DNA of 64,000 nucleotides from Ligula intestinalis (GCA_036362985.1 JAYGXS010000001.1:71897088-71961087); one strand, 5' to 3'; shown: positions 33,241 through 44,899, counted from the stretch's first letter. The notes: generated by a model not told the origin, from the letters alone. A program made the numbers and translations.

Positions 33241-33369
33241 AAGGAAAGGCGTCCTTTGGGAAGAGACGGAAATTTACTCAGTAAATTGTTGACCTGGGGA
33301 TCCAGTGTCGAAAATTTACTGAGTAAATTTCCTCATAGGTTCTCATTTTCCAAAAGGACGCCTTTCCTT
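33241..33369. repeat. Foldback element, 129 bp
   Basis: The left arm from AAGGAAAGGCGTCCTTTGGG to AAATTTACTCAGTAAATTGT pairs with the right arm ACAATT-like/AAATTTACTGAGTAAATTTC to CAAAAGGACGCCTTTCCTT. Each arm is 50-60 bp, with about 15 bp at the centre (CTGGGGATCCAG, itself a palindrome). The arm resembles the inner arm of the larger foldback at 34.83-35.44 kb, suggesting one family. Confidence 0.85.
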
Positions 33370-34079
33370 GAAAAGTCTGGAGTTTATTAAGCAAACGTCT
33401 TCTGAACTCATTTAAACTGGGCACTTGCCTGTCCTTAGCTAGGAAGGTTTTGTGACACTCTAACTGATGTATAGTCATGCCACATTTGTACTGAAGCTTA
33501 TATTTTGCTTTCCTAAGCAATTAACTGCATGACGGAATCCATGTGCTCACTGTCCATAGAGTCTCAGTTCGAGGTCCGAGTTCTCTCAGCTAATGGGTGA
33601 CAATGACAATTGATGTCGTCCTGACAATGATGCATGAACGTTCCCGAGTACTTACATGGCCATGCAACAGCCTACGAAAGCCCTAGACCAACTTTTGAAG
33701 GGAAACCGAAGTTGGTACCTTTTTAATGGTTTAAATTGGAGCAAATTCTTCTCAGATTCGGTGCGAAAGTTAATGAAAACAGTTGAACCAAGTTTCCTCG
33801 GATTTAGCACGACAACAGCGTAGTTTTCCTTAATACTGAATGAATTTCCCTACTCCTGATGCGGATACTAGCATGGGCTGTTATCTGGCACACGTGTGGC
33901 CACATTGATATTCAATGTTCAAATTATATCCTATCATTTTTGTTATTTTCGATAAAATAATAACCGATAACTCCTAATAAATCACATACGTTGATTAACA
34001 TCTCTTGATATGGCAATGATGCGGAAGGCGAAGGAGGAAAACACAAACTCGATCCCAGTCTAGCCAATTTATATCAGCC

Positions 34080-34600
34080 AAACAGATATGAGCATGCTAG
34101 CAGCATGAGGCAATAGGCCACCAGAGCTAAGGAACATTTACTTAGCTGGCTAATGAAACAAGAAAACAGAATTCCCTGGTCATCAATTACCGAACATCTG
34201 TTAGACTGGGGCCATTCTGTTGACCCTAAAACGTCCTTCCGAGTACTTGTTAGAGCACGAACAACTCGCACTTTACATTACCTGGAGGCAGCCTGCATAC
34301 GGCGGGTCAAACCCGACCTATGTAAACAGTTGGAGCATGTAGTGAACCTAACTTTGCCTTGGTAACATCTGGCTCCCTGTTTAGACATTTTTCCTCCTAA
34401 GTTGTTACCTCAGGTGTTTTTTCCCTGTTATTTTTGCTGACCATAGCGTTTGAACTTCTCATGTTATTGATTAGTCCCTTGGCTACTTCTTATGACCTTG
34501 TGTTTATATCGATTTTTCTGTATGAATTCATTGTGTATCTTCTCTTTTGTGATTCACGTTAAGTAATGAGAGGCGGCAACTGACGAGCTCTCTCTCAATG
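34080..34600 (+). mobile_element. Penelope-like element remnant, type I C-terminus and 3' flank
   Basis: The open frame 34153-34365 (and its upstream extension) encodes AKEHLLSWL, SSITEHLLDWGHSVDP, FRVLVRA, LHYLEAACIRRVKPDL and finishes with L-T-L-P-W before the stop. PLE proteins end with S-I-x-E-H-L, a GH, a late E-A-x-x-I and P-x-L-C-x-Q. All are seen here in order, so this is the last roughly 90 residues of such a protein. The GIY-YIG core upstream is lost. The T-rich stretch to about 34600 is probably its 3' UTR. Confidence 0.75.
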
Positions 34601-34827
34601 ATATGGATCCAATCAATCATTTTGCTGCTCTTGCCATATTTAAATTTGCACCAGGGAAACGTTGCTTTAAACCTTTCAAGCCATGGTTTTTATCATATCG
34701 CTATAGTTTTCAGCGCATCGTACTGTTCGAAGTGAGGACTATGCGCTGCCGAGATGCTGCCGATTTCACTATTTCTTTCCCCTCCCGTATGCCAGTCGAT
34801 AGTCCGACTCAGTCTATCAACTGATGC

Positions 34828-35441
34828 TTCAGCTTTTTAACTTCCTTAGAAATTCATTTCCGATCGTGGTATGTATCAGTATATTTAAAGTCTATAGGCA
34901 TAGACCGAAATTGTAAGTATATATTTGGGCTGAAACCCGTCATCTACTGCACAATATACACGTGTTGCCAATGAAAAGATAGTAGTAGTATATTCGTATG
35001 AATTTGAAAATAGGCATTCCAAGAAATATAATTTGATAGAAAGGATTCTTTGGGAAACAGGAACAAACTTTATTGTAAATTTTTGACGCTGACACACCAA
35101 GTCGTCTTCGGACGCGAGAGAAAGGTGTGAAGAGCATTATCGATTTTTTTGACACGTTTAAAAATGCAGACTGCTCTTCACACATTTTCCTCGCGTCCGA
35201 AGACGACCTGGTGTGCCAGCATCGAAAATTTACAATAAAGTTTGTTCCTGATTCCCAAACAATCCTTTCTATCAAGGTAGTAGTATATATTGATGTTGTG
35301 ACCTACCGTAATAACAATCCAGGTACTAGTTAAAAGAACCTGCCACATGTATCGGCCTATGCCTATAGACTGTAAATATACTGATGCATACCGCGATCAG
35401 CAATTAATTTGTAAGGAAAATAAAAAGCTGAACTATCAAAA
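34828..35441. repeat. Nested foldback element, about 614 bp
   Basis: Two pairs of inverted arms sit one inside the other. The outer arms are 34828-34910 (TCAGCTTTTTAACTTCCTTA through GTATCAGTATATTTAAAGTC to TATAGGCATAGACCGA) and 35346-35441 (its reverse complement, with about 80-85 per cent identity by eye). The inner arms are 35032-35136 and 35172-35275, almost perfect, and run from TTGATAGAAAGGATTCTTTG to GGTGTGAAGAGCA. The direct string GTAGTAGTATAT lies on both sides of the inner pair. No transposase frame fits inside. It looks like a foldback/MITE that inserted into, or grew within, an older inverted repeat. Confidence 0.85.
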
Positions 35442-37445
35442 CCAGTATATCAACCAGAAAGCAAAAAAGGAAGAGTGGGGCACCCACTGATGAGCCAGAC
35501 CCCCGCAGCTGTGTCAAGCAGCGGCAGAATACCGGCGAAACACGTGCATGGGCTTTCTAGGTAGTACCTGGATTGTTAGTGTGGTAGGTTACAACATCAA
35601 TAACACCTGATGTTCCGAGAGGGCGCAGTGGCTGACAGAGGAAGGGAGCCCGGTTGCAGGTGACGCTCACATGAACCGCCCCTCAGCACAGTACAGCAGG
35701 ATTTCTCGCACAGAGGAGGGGAAGGAAGTGAACGACTCAGCTTCCACCTATGTGAGAAGGCCATAGAGACCACACTAAAAATTGGATCATCGCAGCCATC
35801 TGTGGGACGTGGCATAGAAACAAAATATCAACGTTTCTCCACTAGACATTACTCAGGGAAAACATACACTGCATGGGTATGCTCTACTTTTCCGACCGGA
35901 TTTCAATCTACGAAGCAGTCAGCCAGCAACGCACTCACGCCTAAAAGAGCGGTGGGCTTAAGTGGAATAATATAATTGATTACGATATAATTTGAAATTT
36001 AAGCCGACGAAGGCAAATGACCACTTTTTCCTCATGAACTGTAGCCTGAGTTGGGCCTATAACCCACGGGAGTGAGTATGGCTTGATTACTTTTAAGCTG
36101 GTACGATTTGGCCTTATGAGGAGACGTGCTACTAGTGAGGATATACTTTTTATATCGAACCTTCTTAGAATCGTCAGAGAATGATGCTCGGGTGTGAGTG
36201 AACGGTGTTCTGAGGGCGGAACACCGAAGCAAAAAGTGATGCAAACTCTGTCTTAGGCGGTTCATATGATTACAAGAAAAAAGATTTAAATTGAGTCGAG
36301 TGTAGAATCGCCTCAACACAGACACGGTTGAAGTTAGACTAAGGCAGCTGTCTAAAACAGGCAGTTGCGTTCGAGGAATTCTCTTATGCGGCGATGACTA
36401 TCTTTCAGTCTGGATGTGTGGTCTGTGTGAATGGTTGAAGATGCAAACATAAAGGATCCGCACAGCTTACGATCAAATATTTTTGACATTGGATAGATCG
36501 ATTGTCACTACGAAGGACTCGGGTTCTACTCTTGCGATCCACGTGCATTAGCACCTTCCATACTTAAACACCCATCTTCCGAGTAAAAAGGTATTTGAAT
36601 TTGAGTGTTAGCACATTACATAGGGGATGTCTTTAGCATTCACTAGAAATGACATCACATATGCATGAAATTTAAAAAAAAATATGGGAACACCTAAGAG
36701 GATAAAGCTCGATTTTTGCGACGAAATAAGTTGCCGAATGAATTATCTTTAACAACTTAGCGTCTATTAAGTGGAAACATTTACTTCATACTCGAAGGTC
36801 ACTGGAGTAGCCGGCCGGTATCAAGTTGGTACCCAAACGGCTTTGCATGAAGAGCCAGCTTCAGCAATTAATCTACTAATAAATAATGTGGGTTAAGGTG
36901 ACAACATATAAGTTATTTCCTAAAAAATGAACTTATACAAACACTTCTGGATGCCAGTTATGATGGCACCCAGTTTGTTCCCGGATATGTAAATCCGCTC
37001 TGCAAGAAGTTGCACAAAATTGCCTTTTTGAAGGGAGTGTGTGCACCAAGATGATAAGGATCTAATGCTGAAAAATGTAATGTACAGGAGCTTATCTACG
37101 AAAGAGGCAACCAGAAAAATCACACATTAGCCAATTTAGTGGAAAAGTAATTTGCATTGTGCGTTCCCCGTTTAAGCACGTACTTCCTCTATGTCGATGC
37201 GGCAAAAGTCATAGAGATGCTTCGAGTGACCGAATTAACCATTCACTCCATTTAAAATACAGTCGGTCTTTCGGTACAGATCTATAATGTCGCATATGCT
37301 TGACTAGCTCTCAAAAAACTATTTGCATTTGCTGTCCATTCGTGTATCCTACTTATGCGACAATTATATACAAGAAACGGAACAAACACGTTGAAACGCT
37401 CGACTCCTACGAGTTCGGCGCAGTGTTAATTCAATATCTTTTAAA
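35442..37445. other. No gene seen; one inverted echo of the foldback core
   Basis: A segment at 35549-35597 (GGTAGTACCTGGATTGTTAG, then GTGGTAGGTTACAACATCAA) is an inverted copy of 35290-35330 inside the foldback. Apart from that the stretch is AT-rich, with frames below 100 codons and no domain. Confidence 0.45.
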
Positions 37446-37449
37446 AAGA

Positions 37450-37495
37450 AAAAGAAGACGCGATCACTGGAATGGCAATTGTATTATTCTGGGCT
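37450..37495 (-). repeat. Family C tail, minus strand
   Basis: On the minus strand GCCATTCCAGTGATCGCGTC is followed by a TTC-rich run. This corresponds to GTTCCAGTGATCGCATCTTC of the other copies. Confidence 0.4.
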
Positions 37496-37569
37496 TTTGG
37501 CTTCATATCGGAGGCCATCGTCAGAGAAAATGAGAAAGCAGCGAGCGTGGGCATGCATTTGTAGTCTAG

Positions 37570-37990
37570 TTACGGTTGAATGGGGTGGAGGGGGAGGTGG
37601 CATTTGTGGTTGGTCCTTGCTCACGCCACCTGCGCACGTCCTTGATGTCATGGCGTGTGACCTTGGCACCGTGTCTTATGTCCTTGGTGTGGCAGCGTGC
37701 CTGCCTGGACAGGAACCGGGCTGTTTCTTGGTTGTGAGCACGAGGGCAAAATAACAGGGCGGTATATCCACATGCCTGTTGATAGAGTTAGAGTCTGACC
37801 CCCAGGCTTCCAGTAGTTCTCGCTCCGTCTTATTAGCGGCGCATGTCATTATCCACGTGCCCATGAAGTCGAAATCGTAGCTTTCTTCCAGAGCGTGGGT
37901 AGCAATCTGGGACTGTCGTTCCCCTTACCGCACTGCTCGTTTGTGCTTCGTTATTCGCGAGCTAAGCCGTCGCCTGGTCTGCCCTGCATG
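37570..37990 (-). mobile_element. Penelope-like element remnant, type II (endonuclease end and tail)
   Basis: On the minus strand, from about 37980, the reading gives RLSSRITKHKRAVR, a frameshift, THALEES-DFDFMGTW, then NKTERELLEAWGSDSNSINR and HVDIPPCYFAL. This is the same protein end as at 7290-7500. The following non-coding part shares GACGTGCGCAGGTGGCGTGA with that copy. R-E-L-L-E-A-W and S-I-N-x-H/Y are typical of PLE C-termini. The upstream GIY-YIG core is truncated. The plus-strand frame across the same DNA is an antisense shadow. Confidence 0.75.
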
Positions 37991-38159
37991 ATGGCAAGAA
38001 CAGTCGTGACATAGCACTTAATAATTGACGCCAAACTGCTCACCTAGCTTCAGTGGGTCTCTTATTTGCATGACTCGTGAACACATGGTAGCTGTCGGTC
38101 GATGAGCAATAGCCACGCCGAGCTCTACAGCGACACGTTCAGTTGCTACTGGCACATGT

Positions 38160-38215
38160 GTCAGAATAAAGTTGCCGTTCCAGTGCTTGCCTCTTCTTCT
38201 TCTTCTTTATAACGA
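38160..38215 (+). repeat. Family C tail
   Basis: AATAAAGTTGCCGTTCCAGT followed by a CTTC-rich run matches the window-edge copy (AATAAAGTCCTTGTTCCAGT). Confidence 0.5.
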
Positions 38216-38629
38216 GAACCCGGGCACGCATATTCTGGAAACGTGTTTTAGGGTACAACTGTCTGCCAGCTCATGATGCTGCCTATACTTACCACTATAT
38301 GCTCTCTCGTCTCCCTTCTCAACCGCAAAGCCTTTTATGTAAAAACTTCTTTGCTCTGAGCATCCGTGTATGAAAAAGTCAATCACAAGGGTCAGCTGAT
38401 TATGCAGATCGGGCATAACAACAGACTTTGACTTATGCGTACGCTATTACCTAAAAGTGATCTCGCTGGTGCTTTTTTTACGCCAGAAAAAACAGACATC
38501 ATTAGATGCCTAACTGACCCCTTTTCGGTTTAAAAACGAGAATCGCTATCCCCGTACAACGAGTGGCCGTAAGAATAGCTTGTATAACCGTGGCTTTGCG
38601 CCAAATGCCTGGAAATCAGGTTTGGGACT

Positions 38630-38800
38630 AGGGGGTGAAAATTGGGGTTAAATTTGGGTGAAGGTAAGAGTTGGGGTTAGGGTAGAGATAATGGTAAAAG
38701 TTAAAGTTTGGGTTCGTGCTAACTGTAGGGTGTAGGTTTAAGGAAGGGCTAGACTTTAGATTAAGGTTTCGGTTTAATTTCATACGAGGGTTAAGACACG
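38630..38800 (+). repeat. Degenerate GGGTTA/GGGTTAGGG tract
   Basis: Irregular GGGGTTA, GGGTTAGGGT, GTTAAAG and GGTTTAAGG units with the same look as the tract at 26.5 kb. Like that one, it is preceded by a sequence containing GGAAAT or AATTCC-type strings and is followed by unique DNA. Confidence 0.65.
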
Positions 38801-39029
38801 GAAATAGATAGCCTTCTTTAAATTTATCGCAAGGCTACCTGTTTTAAGTGGTCAGGGCGTTCCTATTCCCATGTCCTGCTTAGACCGCGACACGAGTCAT
38901 CCTTACCAAAGGGGCCCTATGCTAGGGGGTATATATTATCTTATCCTAATCTTACGCCCCCCCTTCCCGGGGTTTAAAGTAAGACCACCCGTAATACGGG
39001 GTGGCCCCCTCAACAGGCCACACGAAAGA

Positions 39030-39345
39030 TGCACTGGACCGACACCGAGACCAGCTTAGGGCATGGCAGGTGTTCGCGGGAATGCGCATCTGTAGCAAAT
39101 TCCGCACAGAGGGAGTATGGGGGCACGCATAGGTACGGGGGGGGGGGGGGGGTTATGTTCCGCTAGTGAACTGCATCCAATCCCCTAGGACGCGGTTGGG
39201 CAAGGAGGAAAGGCTGGCAGATGCAGCGCAATTCTACTACGACTATAAACTTATTCACGCACGCAGGAGTCACCATCCCTGTGTCTATCAACCCGTGGAG
39301 CACGCGATGAACGTCACCGGAAATGACGATTGAACGGTCACAATC
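39030..39345 (+). repeat. Family E repeat with internal G16 run
   Basis: The order AAGGAGGAAAGGCTGGCAGA, TGCAGCGCAATTCTACTACG, ACTATAAACTTATTCACGCA, GAGTCACCATCCCTGTGTCT and GTGGAGCACGCGATGAACGT matches the E copy at 39.85-40.24 kb and the one near 10.0 kb. A run of 16 G lies at 39137-39152 and could not be counted reliably in a raw assembly. Confidence 0.55.
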
Positions 39346-39849
39346 GGCTGCCAAGTGCCTCCCACTCGGCTGACTCTCATTAATACGTAGGGTTACTTTC
39401 TTCCCTCGATTTAATTTTTAACAACAAAGGGCAGCTTATTTTATTAGTTCTGGATACCACCATTGGAATGCTCGTGGTTACTACTGAATCTACCCACAGT
39501 ATCTTCATATTATGACTAACAGGACTAGTGGGTTCTATACAAAGTCTGTATACGTTATTAGATGCAGTAAAGTTCAACGGTAGACTTAGAACGTGAGCAG
39601 GCAAAGCAAAAACTGCGTCCCGTGAAACAGCGAAAGCTGCAGAAGAACAAAAACGCTTTACTGTTTACGAATCGAAAAAGCCGCGGCGAACGATCACAGT
39701 ATGCCAGGGACCAAGTTTCTGGCAGCGGGTTTGCGTGTTAAGGGCTTTGCTTCGCCCACAAAAACATAGGTTATGCTAGCTTATGGAATTTAGTATGTGT
39801 GTTGTGCTGCTGCTGCTGCGAAGGCTTTAACTATTTGCGTACATACGCG

Positions 39850-40240
39850 TGGTAGATGTGCTGTACCAAAGATTGGGGCCAAATCAGGGTACGGCAAACC
39901 GTATTCGGGTTGCGTTCCCATAACAAATGCCGAACATGGGAAGGGGCGTTGAGGGCAGAGATAGGTTGAGGTTCACACTGCGCCAGCCACCATCGCCTGG
40001 TCCCTGTCCGCCCAGGGTAGGGCAAGCTAAAATACTAATTGTGTCAGCTACGCCCAATCCCGCTTCCGGTTTTCTTGACTCTGTTTTTGCACCAGGCACA
40101 GGTTGATGAAGGAAGAGTGAGTGCGGTAGATGCAGCTTAAATCGAATATCACTTCAAAATAATTCACGCACAAGCCACCGCGTTTGCCTTCAGTCTGCTA
40201 AAGCACACGGTAGATATCATCGAACTCGGCGGATGAACTC
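39850..40240 (+). repeat. Family E repeat, longest copy
   Basis: From GGGTACGGCAAACCGTATTC through ACATGGGAAGGGGCGTTGAG, CACTGCGCCAGCCACCATCG, CGCTTCCGGTTTTCTTGACT, GATGAAGGAAGAGTGAGTGC, ATAATTCACGCACAAGCCAC to AAGCACACGGTAGATATCAT. It overlaps pieces of all other E copies and is the best guide to the family. No protein frame is conserved and no tRNA-like head was found. Confidence 0.6.
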
Positions 40241-40249
40241 CCGATAGGC

Positions 40250-41380
40250 CAAACGCTACGACAGATATGGCGTCTAGTCTCATGACCATTCTACTGGTAA
40301 ACTCCATTAGGTTGAATGAGGAAAGGAAAAAATAGCGCAGCCGGTATTGAGACACTTCGCTTCATGATTATTCAGGGCATTTTTCACTTCGTACAGGCTA
40401 ATAGTTGTGGCTACAAAGCTTTCCCGGATCCAGCGCCTTCTTTATTTCCCACACAAACCGAATGTGCCTTAGATTAATTCCTTCAGATTGACAGGATATC
40501 TCTTTCCTATGCAGGAGCAAGTGTCTGGTTCTAGTGAATCCTCGCAAACTGGGGATCCAAAACCTTTTAACGAAAGACCAGTTCGTCTGTGGTGCATTTA
40601 GAATGACCGTTTACTCTGCCAGCCATAGGACCCATACTAGTCCCCGGACGTTATATTTTTATTCTACCCCCGGGACACACTGGGCGTGGGAAGAGGGAAA
40701 TTAAGCAACTTTAATCAACTTTTAATCAAACAAATTTAGACAGAATTCATTACTGCAGCCTATCAGAGGTGCAGGTGGTTTTTATCGCACGCGACTGACG
40801 AAATGACATGCCAAGGCATCAGGATGAACTTGCGCGGTGCATTTTATGACTAACTCACGAGAGCGCCCATAAACATTGAAATATTGATGAATCGACGTCC
40901 CAGTACTACGTTTGGTCCGGCGGAACAGCTGCATCGGCCTGTTCCAATTGAGTGTTGGCAAACTGAATTCAGCCGACCTGACTGCTGAGGTTGAAGCATA
41001 CCTTATAGTAAAACAATCCGCCCGATAAACACGGACTGTCTCCAACTGCCCCGGGAAAGTGCGACGAATCCACTGGTCTGAGGATGGTGTGTCATCGAGC
41101 CAAGGTGGTTTGTCTCAAGATGATAAGTGGATCAGCATTAAGATGGTGGATGAAAGCTGTCACCCGGAGACAACATTTTACAGACGTTTGGCACTCACAA
41201 GCGCCTTCTGTAATTATCTGCTTCTTTGGCGATCGAAAATAAAGGCCATTGAAAGGTCACAAGACAACCACCTCACGAAAGAAGAATCATAGATACAAAT
41301 TCTCCACCCAGAGAGTAACTGATTGATAACGTTAGGACACGGAAAGAGCAATCTCTACGGTAAAGCACAAAATCCTGAAA
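40250..41380. other. No gene seen
   Basis: Frames of up to 87 codons on either strand have no recognisable domain. Confidence 0.35.
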
Positions 41381-41384
41381 GAGT

Positions 41385-41530
41385 AAAAGCTAACCTTAAA
41401 GCTAAATCCAATTTAAATTTTAACCCTGGCCCTAAATTCAATCTTACTCGAACCTTAATCTAAACCCTAATCAAAATGTTAACTTGACGCGCAACGTAAC
41501 CACAACCCTGAATCTAACACTTGTCTTAGA
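41385..41530 (-). repeat. Degenerate TTAACCCTAACC tract
   Basis: CCTTAA, AACCCTGGCCCTAAA, AACCTTAATCTAAACCCTAA and ACCACAACCCTGAATCTAAC units lie on the plus strand, so the G-rich strand is the minus one. It is the reverse-orientation relative of the tracts at 26.5 and 38.7 kb. Confidence 0.65.
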
Positions 41531-41534
41531 CTTG

Positions 41535-43080
41535 ATGGAAATTAGCGTTAGGCTCCCGGAATTGTGGGTGGGAAGGGATGCCTATACTTCGATGTTTTAC
41601 CGTTAACTGTAGACATCGGAGTGTTGAAATTAACATGAAATCTTTCCATACTCAGTTGTATCTTACAGGTGCCATTACATAACCAAAGAAAGCATGACTA
41701 AATATCCCGAATTCGCACTTGACACCCCGGTGAACGCCCCACAGTCTTCTTCTGCTCTCAGTCATAAATAATCAGGATGATGAGGTTTAGACCGACTGGC
41801 AACACACAGGTTGATGAAGCAAGTTTTTGCTGCGGGTTGGCTCCGTTTTACCAGAAGTTCGATATACGCAGGGTAGTCGTTTTTCATAAAGTGGACAAAA
41901 ACGTCAATGATTTTAGAAATCCATTGGAAGGTCCGTTAAAGGTCAAAATCAAGTGCTATTGAGCATTATCCAGACAGATATGTGTCCAGACAGACCTCGA
42001 AAACACTGACGACGGAGAATTTTGCGTCTGGGATACGATCTTAGCAAGTTTAAATCGGCATATGTAGTGGTCACGTCAATTGCCGAGCCAGAACATTTTC
42101 CGGTACCGGGGGAGGGGTGTTTGATGCAAATAGCGACAGAACTAGCTATGCGGAGGATCGGAATTGCGAATGATGACACAAGCAGCGCAGCGGTATGTGA
42201 GTCAGCGTGCCTGTCCATTAGCTGGCCTCGTTTCGTGGGTGGATGTCGCATAGCTTCTCCAGTCGCAGTATTGCGGGCAGTGCCTTTCAGCGTGGCAGCC
42301 AGGTTTTCGCTGTCATCCGAAGAAGCCCCAAAGGCCGGCGCAAGCCATGATGTGCGTTGGCAGTAGAGACATGTGGTAAGAGGTTGGGAGCCGACGGCTT
42401 TGTTTCTCAGGCCATTCCTGATTCACAGTTGCTATAAATAGAAAGGAGAAAGGTTGGGCTTTGTCGACATCTAAGTAGGCAGTCTGCGAGGTACAAGGCA
42501 GTATGTGAAGTCTTGAAGTGGGAAAGGAGATGGTTAACTTACAAAAACTAACGCCGAGGTAGTACGGGAAATTCTTAAGAAAATGTAGCTAGAAGCAGGC
42601 AAATAATTTGTCGTATGTGGAATGAGATTTCATGCATGAGGTTAATACAATCAAGTTGATACTCAATGTTTCAAATCGGACTGCTGTGGAACTAAAAGCA
42701 TCCAAATCACCATAAGGAAACGGTTAATTTTTTCAAGTTGATGTAGTTTTCTCTGTTTCCTCGCATGTCATTTTTCCAATTCTTCCCAGGGAAGATTATG
42801 TAGCGTTCCAAAATACTTGTACAGGTTCAATTTTTACTTATGCAACCAACTAGTCAGTAGAGGATGAACTAGTTTTTCTGAGATGACGACGGTGTGAATC
42901 GTCCGCCAACGACAGCCAACTCAGGTTTGCAGCAAAGCTTAAAGCAGCTTCATTATCCAAAAAGTGGCTGTACTAAAGCCTTCCATGCTGATGTGAGTTC
43001 GAATTCCACCGAGGCCACGCATTTTTCACAGTTGGGCCAATTAAATTACACTTTTCGTCTATAAGTCCCCGACTGATTCA
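41535..43080. other. No gene seen
   Basis: Frames of 114 codons (+, 42022-42366) and 100 codons (-, 41949-42251) overlap each other and match nothing I recognise. A weak tRNA-like string (GAGTTCGAATTCCAC near 42992) suggests a SINE remnant at about 42960-43080. Confidence 0.35.
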
Positions 43081-43084
43081 AAAT

Positions 43085-43390
43085 TTACATCAGCGTCTAC
43101 GCCATTGTGCGACCATGGAACGACAATTCCCGGGGGCCAGTCGCTGTAGCCTGGCGCAGTTACGCAGTGGCTTCTCCATGCTCCTTCGCCAGTACCAACA
43201 CCGACTTGACCCGTCCACACCTGATAGCTGCGGCGTCACGTGGCATGACTGTCAGCATCTCTTCGCTTGCAGCTTTCGGCCAGGCACCCAACTCACCCCT
43301 GTGGACCTTTGGCTCAAGCCGGCTGACGTCGTGGCTTTTCTCCGTTTCCCAACTGCACCCAGTTTAAACTCCGGCCGGGACTCCTGATCC
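43085..43390 (+). mobile_element. LINE (non-LTR retrotransposon) C-terminal remnant
   Basis: The 90-codon frame 43115-43387 encodes LAQLRSGFSMLLRQYQHRLD, then DSCGVTWHDCQHLFAC, LTPVDLWLKP and a stop. Many Jockey/CR1-like LINE proteins end with L-x-Q-L-R-S-G, a short helix, C-x-x-C-G-x-x-x-H-D-x-x-H-L-F-x-C, and L-T-x-x-D-L-W. Here the first cysteine of the zinc-knuckle-like motif is lost (one C remains before G) while H-D, H-L-F and the last C are kept. Everything upstream (reverse transcriptase, endonuclease) is missing, as expected of a 5'-truncated LINE. Confidence 0.7.
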
Positions 43391-43599
43391 AACAAGTGCC
43401 ACTAATGATTGTGACATTACGTGCGAACATAGGTTGCCCAAAATATTATAAATCTCGCGATTAACGCCTGTTGCATAAAGTAAATACTAAGAAGCTCTGT
43501 ACTAGGACAGGCAGCTTATTTCAAAACGAACTTGTGATACTTTAGTCCCAAACACTAATATTTAAAATATTAAAAGCTTAAGTTATATAATGGGATTCA

Positions 43600-43725
43600 T
43601 GGGAATCAGCAGGAATACAAAAGTGGCAACCATACGTTTAGAAGAAGAAGATGCGATCACTGGAACAAGAGTTTGATTTGCCTGACGTTTCGGATTCCCT
43701 CGGGAATCCTTAATCATAGGTGATG
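43600..43725 (-). repeat. Family C tail, best copy
   Basis: On the minus strand GGATTCCCGAGGGAATCC (a hairpin) is followed by GAAACGTCAGGCAAATCAAA, CTCTTGTTCCAGTGATCGCA and a TCTTCTTCTTCT run. The hairpin plus core plus tail architecture suggests a retroelement 3' end. Confidence 0.55.
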
Positions 43726-44179
43726 AAAACACATTAATAGTCATGCGTTTTCTAATATTAATCATCAGGCCTAAACCACAGAATAGGGCAGTAAAGTTGA
43801 AGAAGGAACAAAAACAACTGACTGCAGGTTTGAAGTGGGAAGGAGATTGGGGGAGGGGGGTATCTGAAGTGACTGAATGCGATGTACAGTGTATAATATA
43901 GTCCCCTGATCAGATGTGGAGTAATTGTATAGTCAATATACGTTTGTGCTTCGCTGCTATAGGAAATTGTGGTAGGTATGCGTGGGCCGGTGGCGGTGCG
44001 CTTCCGAGATCAGTGCCGCCAATGTCAACTTATGTTTCCTTCGTTTGCCAAGACTTGTGTACTCGTGCGTTAGTGGATGGATATTCTCTGCTCGGTTACA
44101 AGATTCAATCGTCCCGTTCCAGCCAAAAGCTCACTCTAGAGCCGCGCCAACAGTCGCACAGCGGCTGGTATTAAAGGCA

Positions 44180-44345
44180 GAATAACACTATCAATGGCTA
44201 GCGGTTGGCCAATAAGCCATAAATAGCCATTTCAGTCTTCCTTTTCTTTGTAAGTAATGCTCTTCTGCCTATAGTACTCGCGCGTGATAAGGCTCACCCA
44301 CGCGAAGGACTCGATCCCCAGCTTGCGACACCATTACGCCGATCG
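44180..44345 (+). repeat. SINE type 1 body
   Basis: GGCCAATAAGCCATAAATAG, CCATTTCAGTCTTCC, TTTGTAAGTAATGCTCTTCT and GCCTATAGTACTCG match the end of the 26.9-27.1 kb SINE (GGCCATTCTAG, TTTGTCGGTAATATCCTTCT, GCCTATA). A B-box-like GGATCGAGTCC on the opposite strand near 44315 may belong to a second, inverted SINE. Confidence 0.5.
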
Positions 44346-44349
44346 ATAT

Positions 44350-44893
44350 TTCTCTTTTCATCGATTAGCCGAAGTCGCCCACACTTCACATCTGGAAGAA
44401 GAATAAGGAGACTGGTAATACGACTTGTCTGAAGAGATGGCTTCTGGCAACTACTCACAGAGCCTCTTGTACGTTCTTTTTCCCAGCAAAAGCTAGTGAA
44501 ACCCGATCCGCCTTCCCTGACTACCAATTTACGAACTCTTGCGTTATCTACCATGCGGAGTGCTTAAATTAATGCCTTCAGTAATTTTGTAATGACTAGC
44601 CGTCTGGTCCTACTTCAACCGTGGCTGGCATTCTTTGGCACAGGAATTTTGAGTGCCCCGCTGGGACTGTATAAAGGGCTGAAAATACTCAGGTGAAGTC
44701 TACCCGGTGGCTGCTGTAATCCAGATGCGGCACAATTACGTAAGAGTTTGGCTTTCTCCATGGCTTGATTTAGCCAGCCAGGATGGTGCTCTCGCATCCG
44801 TGTGGACAGGTATCGAGTTACTTGACCGCTGCAGTCTGCCCCATAAAAACAAGGTGAAAATGCGCCTCTACGAGACATGAACCAAAGGCACAT
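44350..44893 (-). mobile_element. Penelope-like element remnant, type I, highly decayed
   Basis: The minus-strand frame 44893-44615 includes CFYGADCSGQVTRYLSTRMR, EHHPGWLNQ. The pattern Y-G-A-D-x-x-G-Q-x-T-R-x-L-x-x-R-x-x-E-H-x-P-x-W-L follows the second half of a PLE GIY-YIG endonuclease and the residues after it. The YIG tyrosine has changed to C and the isoleucine to S, so the motif is broken. After a stop, a second frame contains ALRMVDNARVRKL, which may correspond to the late E-A-x-x-I region. Assignment rests mainly on the first block. Confidence 0.5.
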
Positions 44894-44899
44894 ACTCGT

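Noticed and set aside
39137..39152. G16 run as a G-quadruplex or telomere seed
   Set aside because: It is a single homopolymer within a family E repeat; the length may be a sequencing artefact and there is no regular G-tract spacing.
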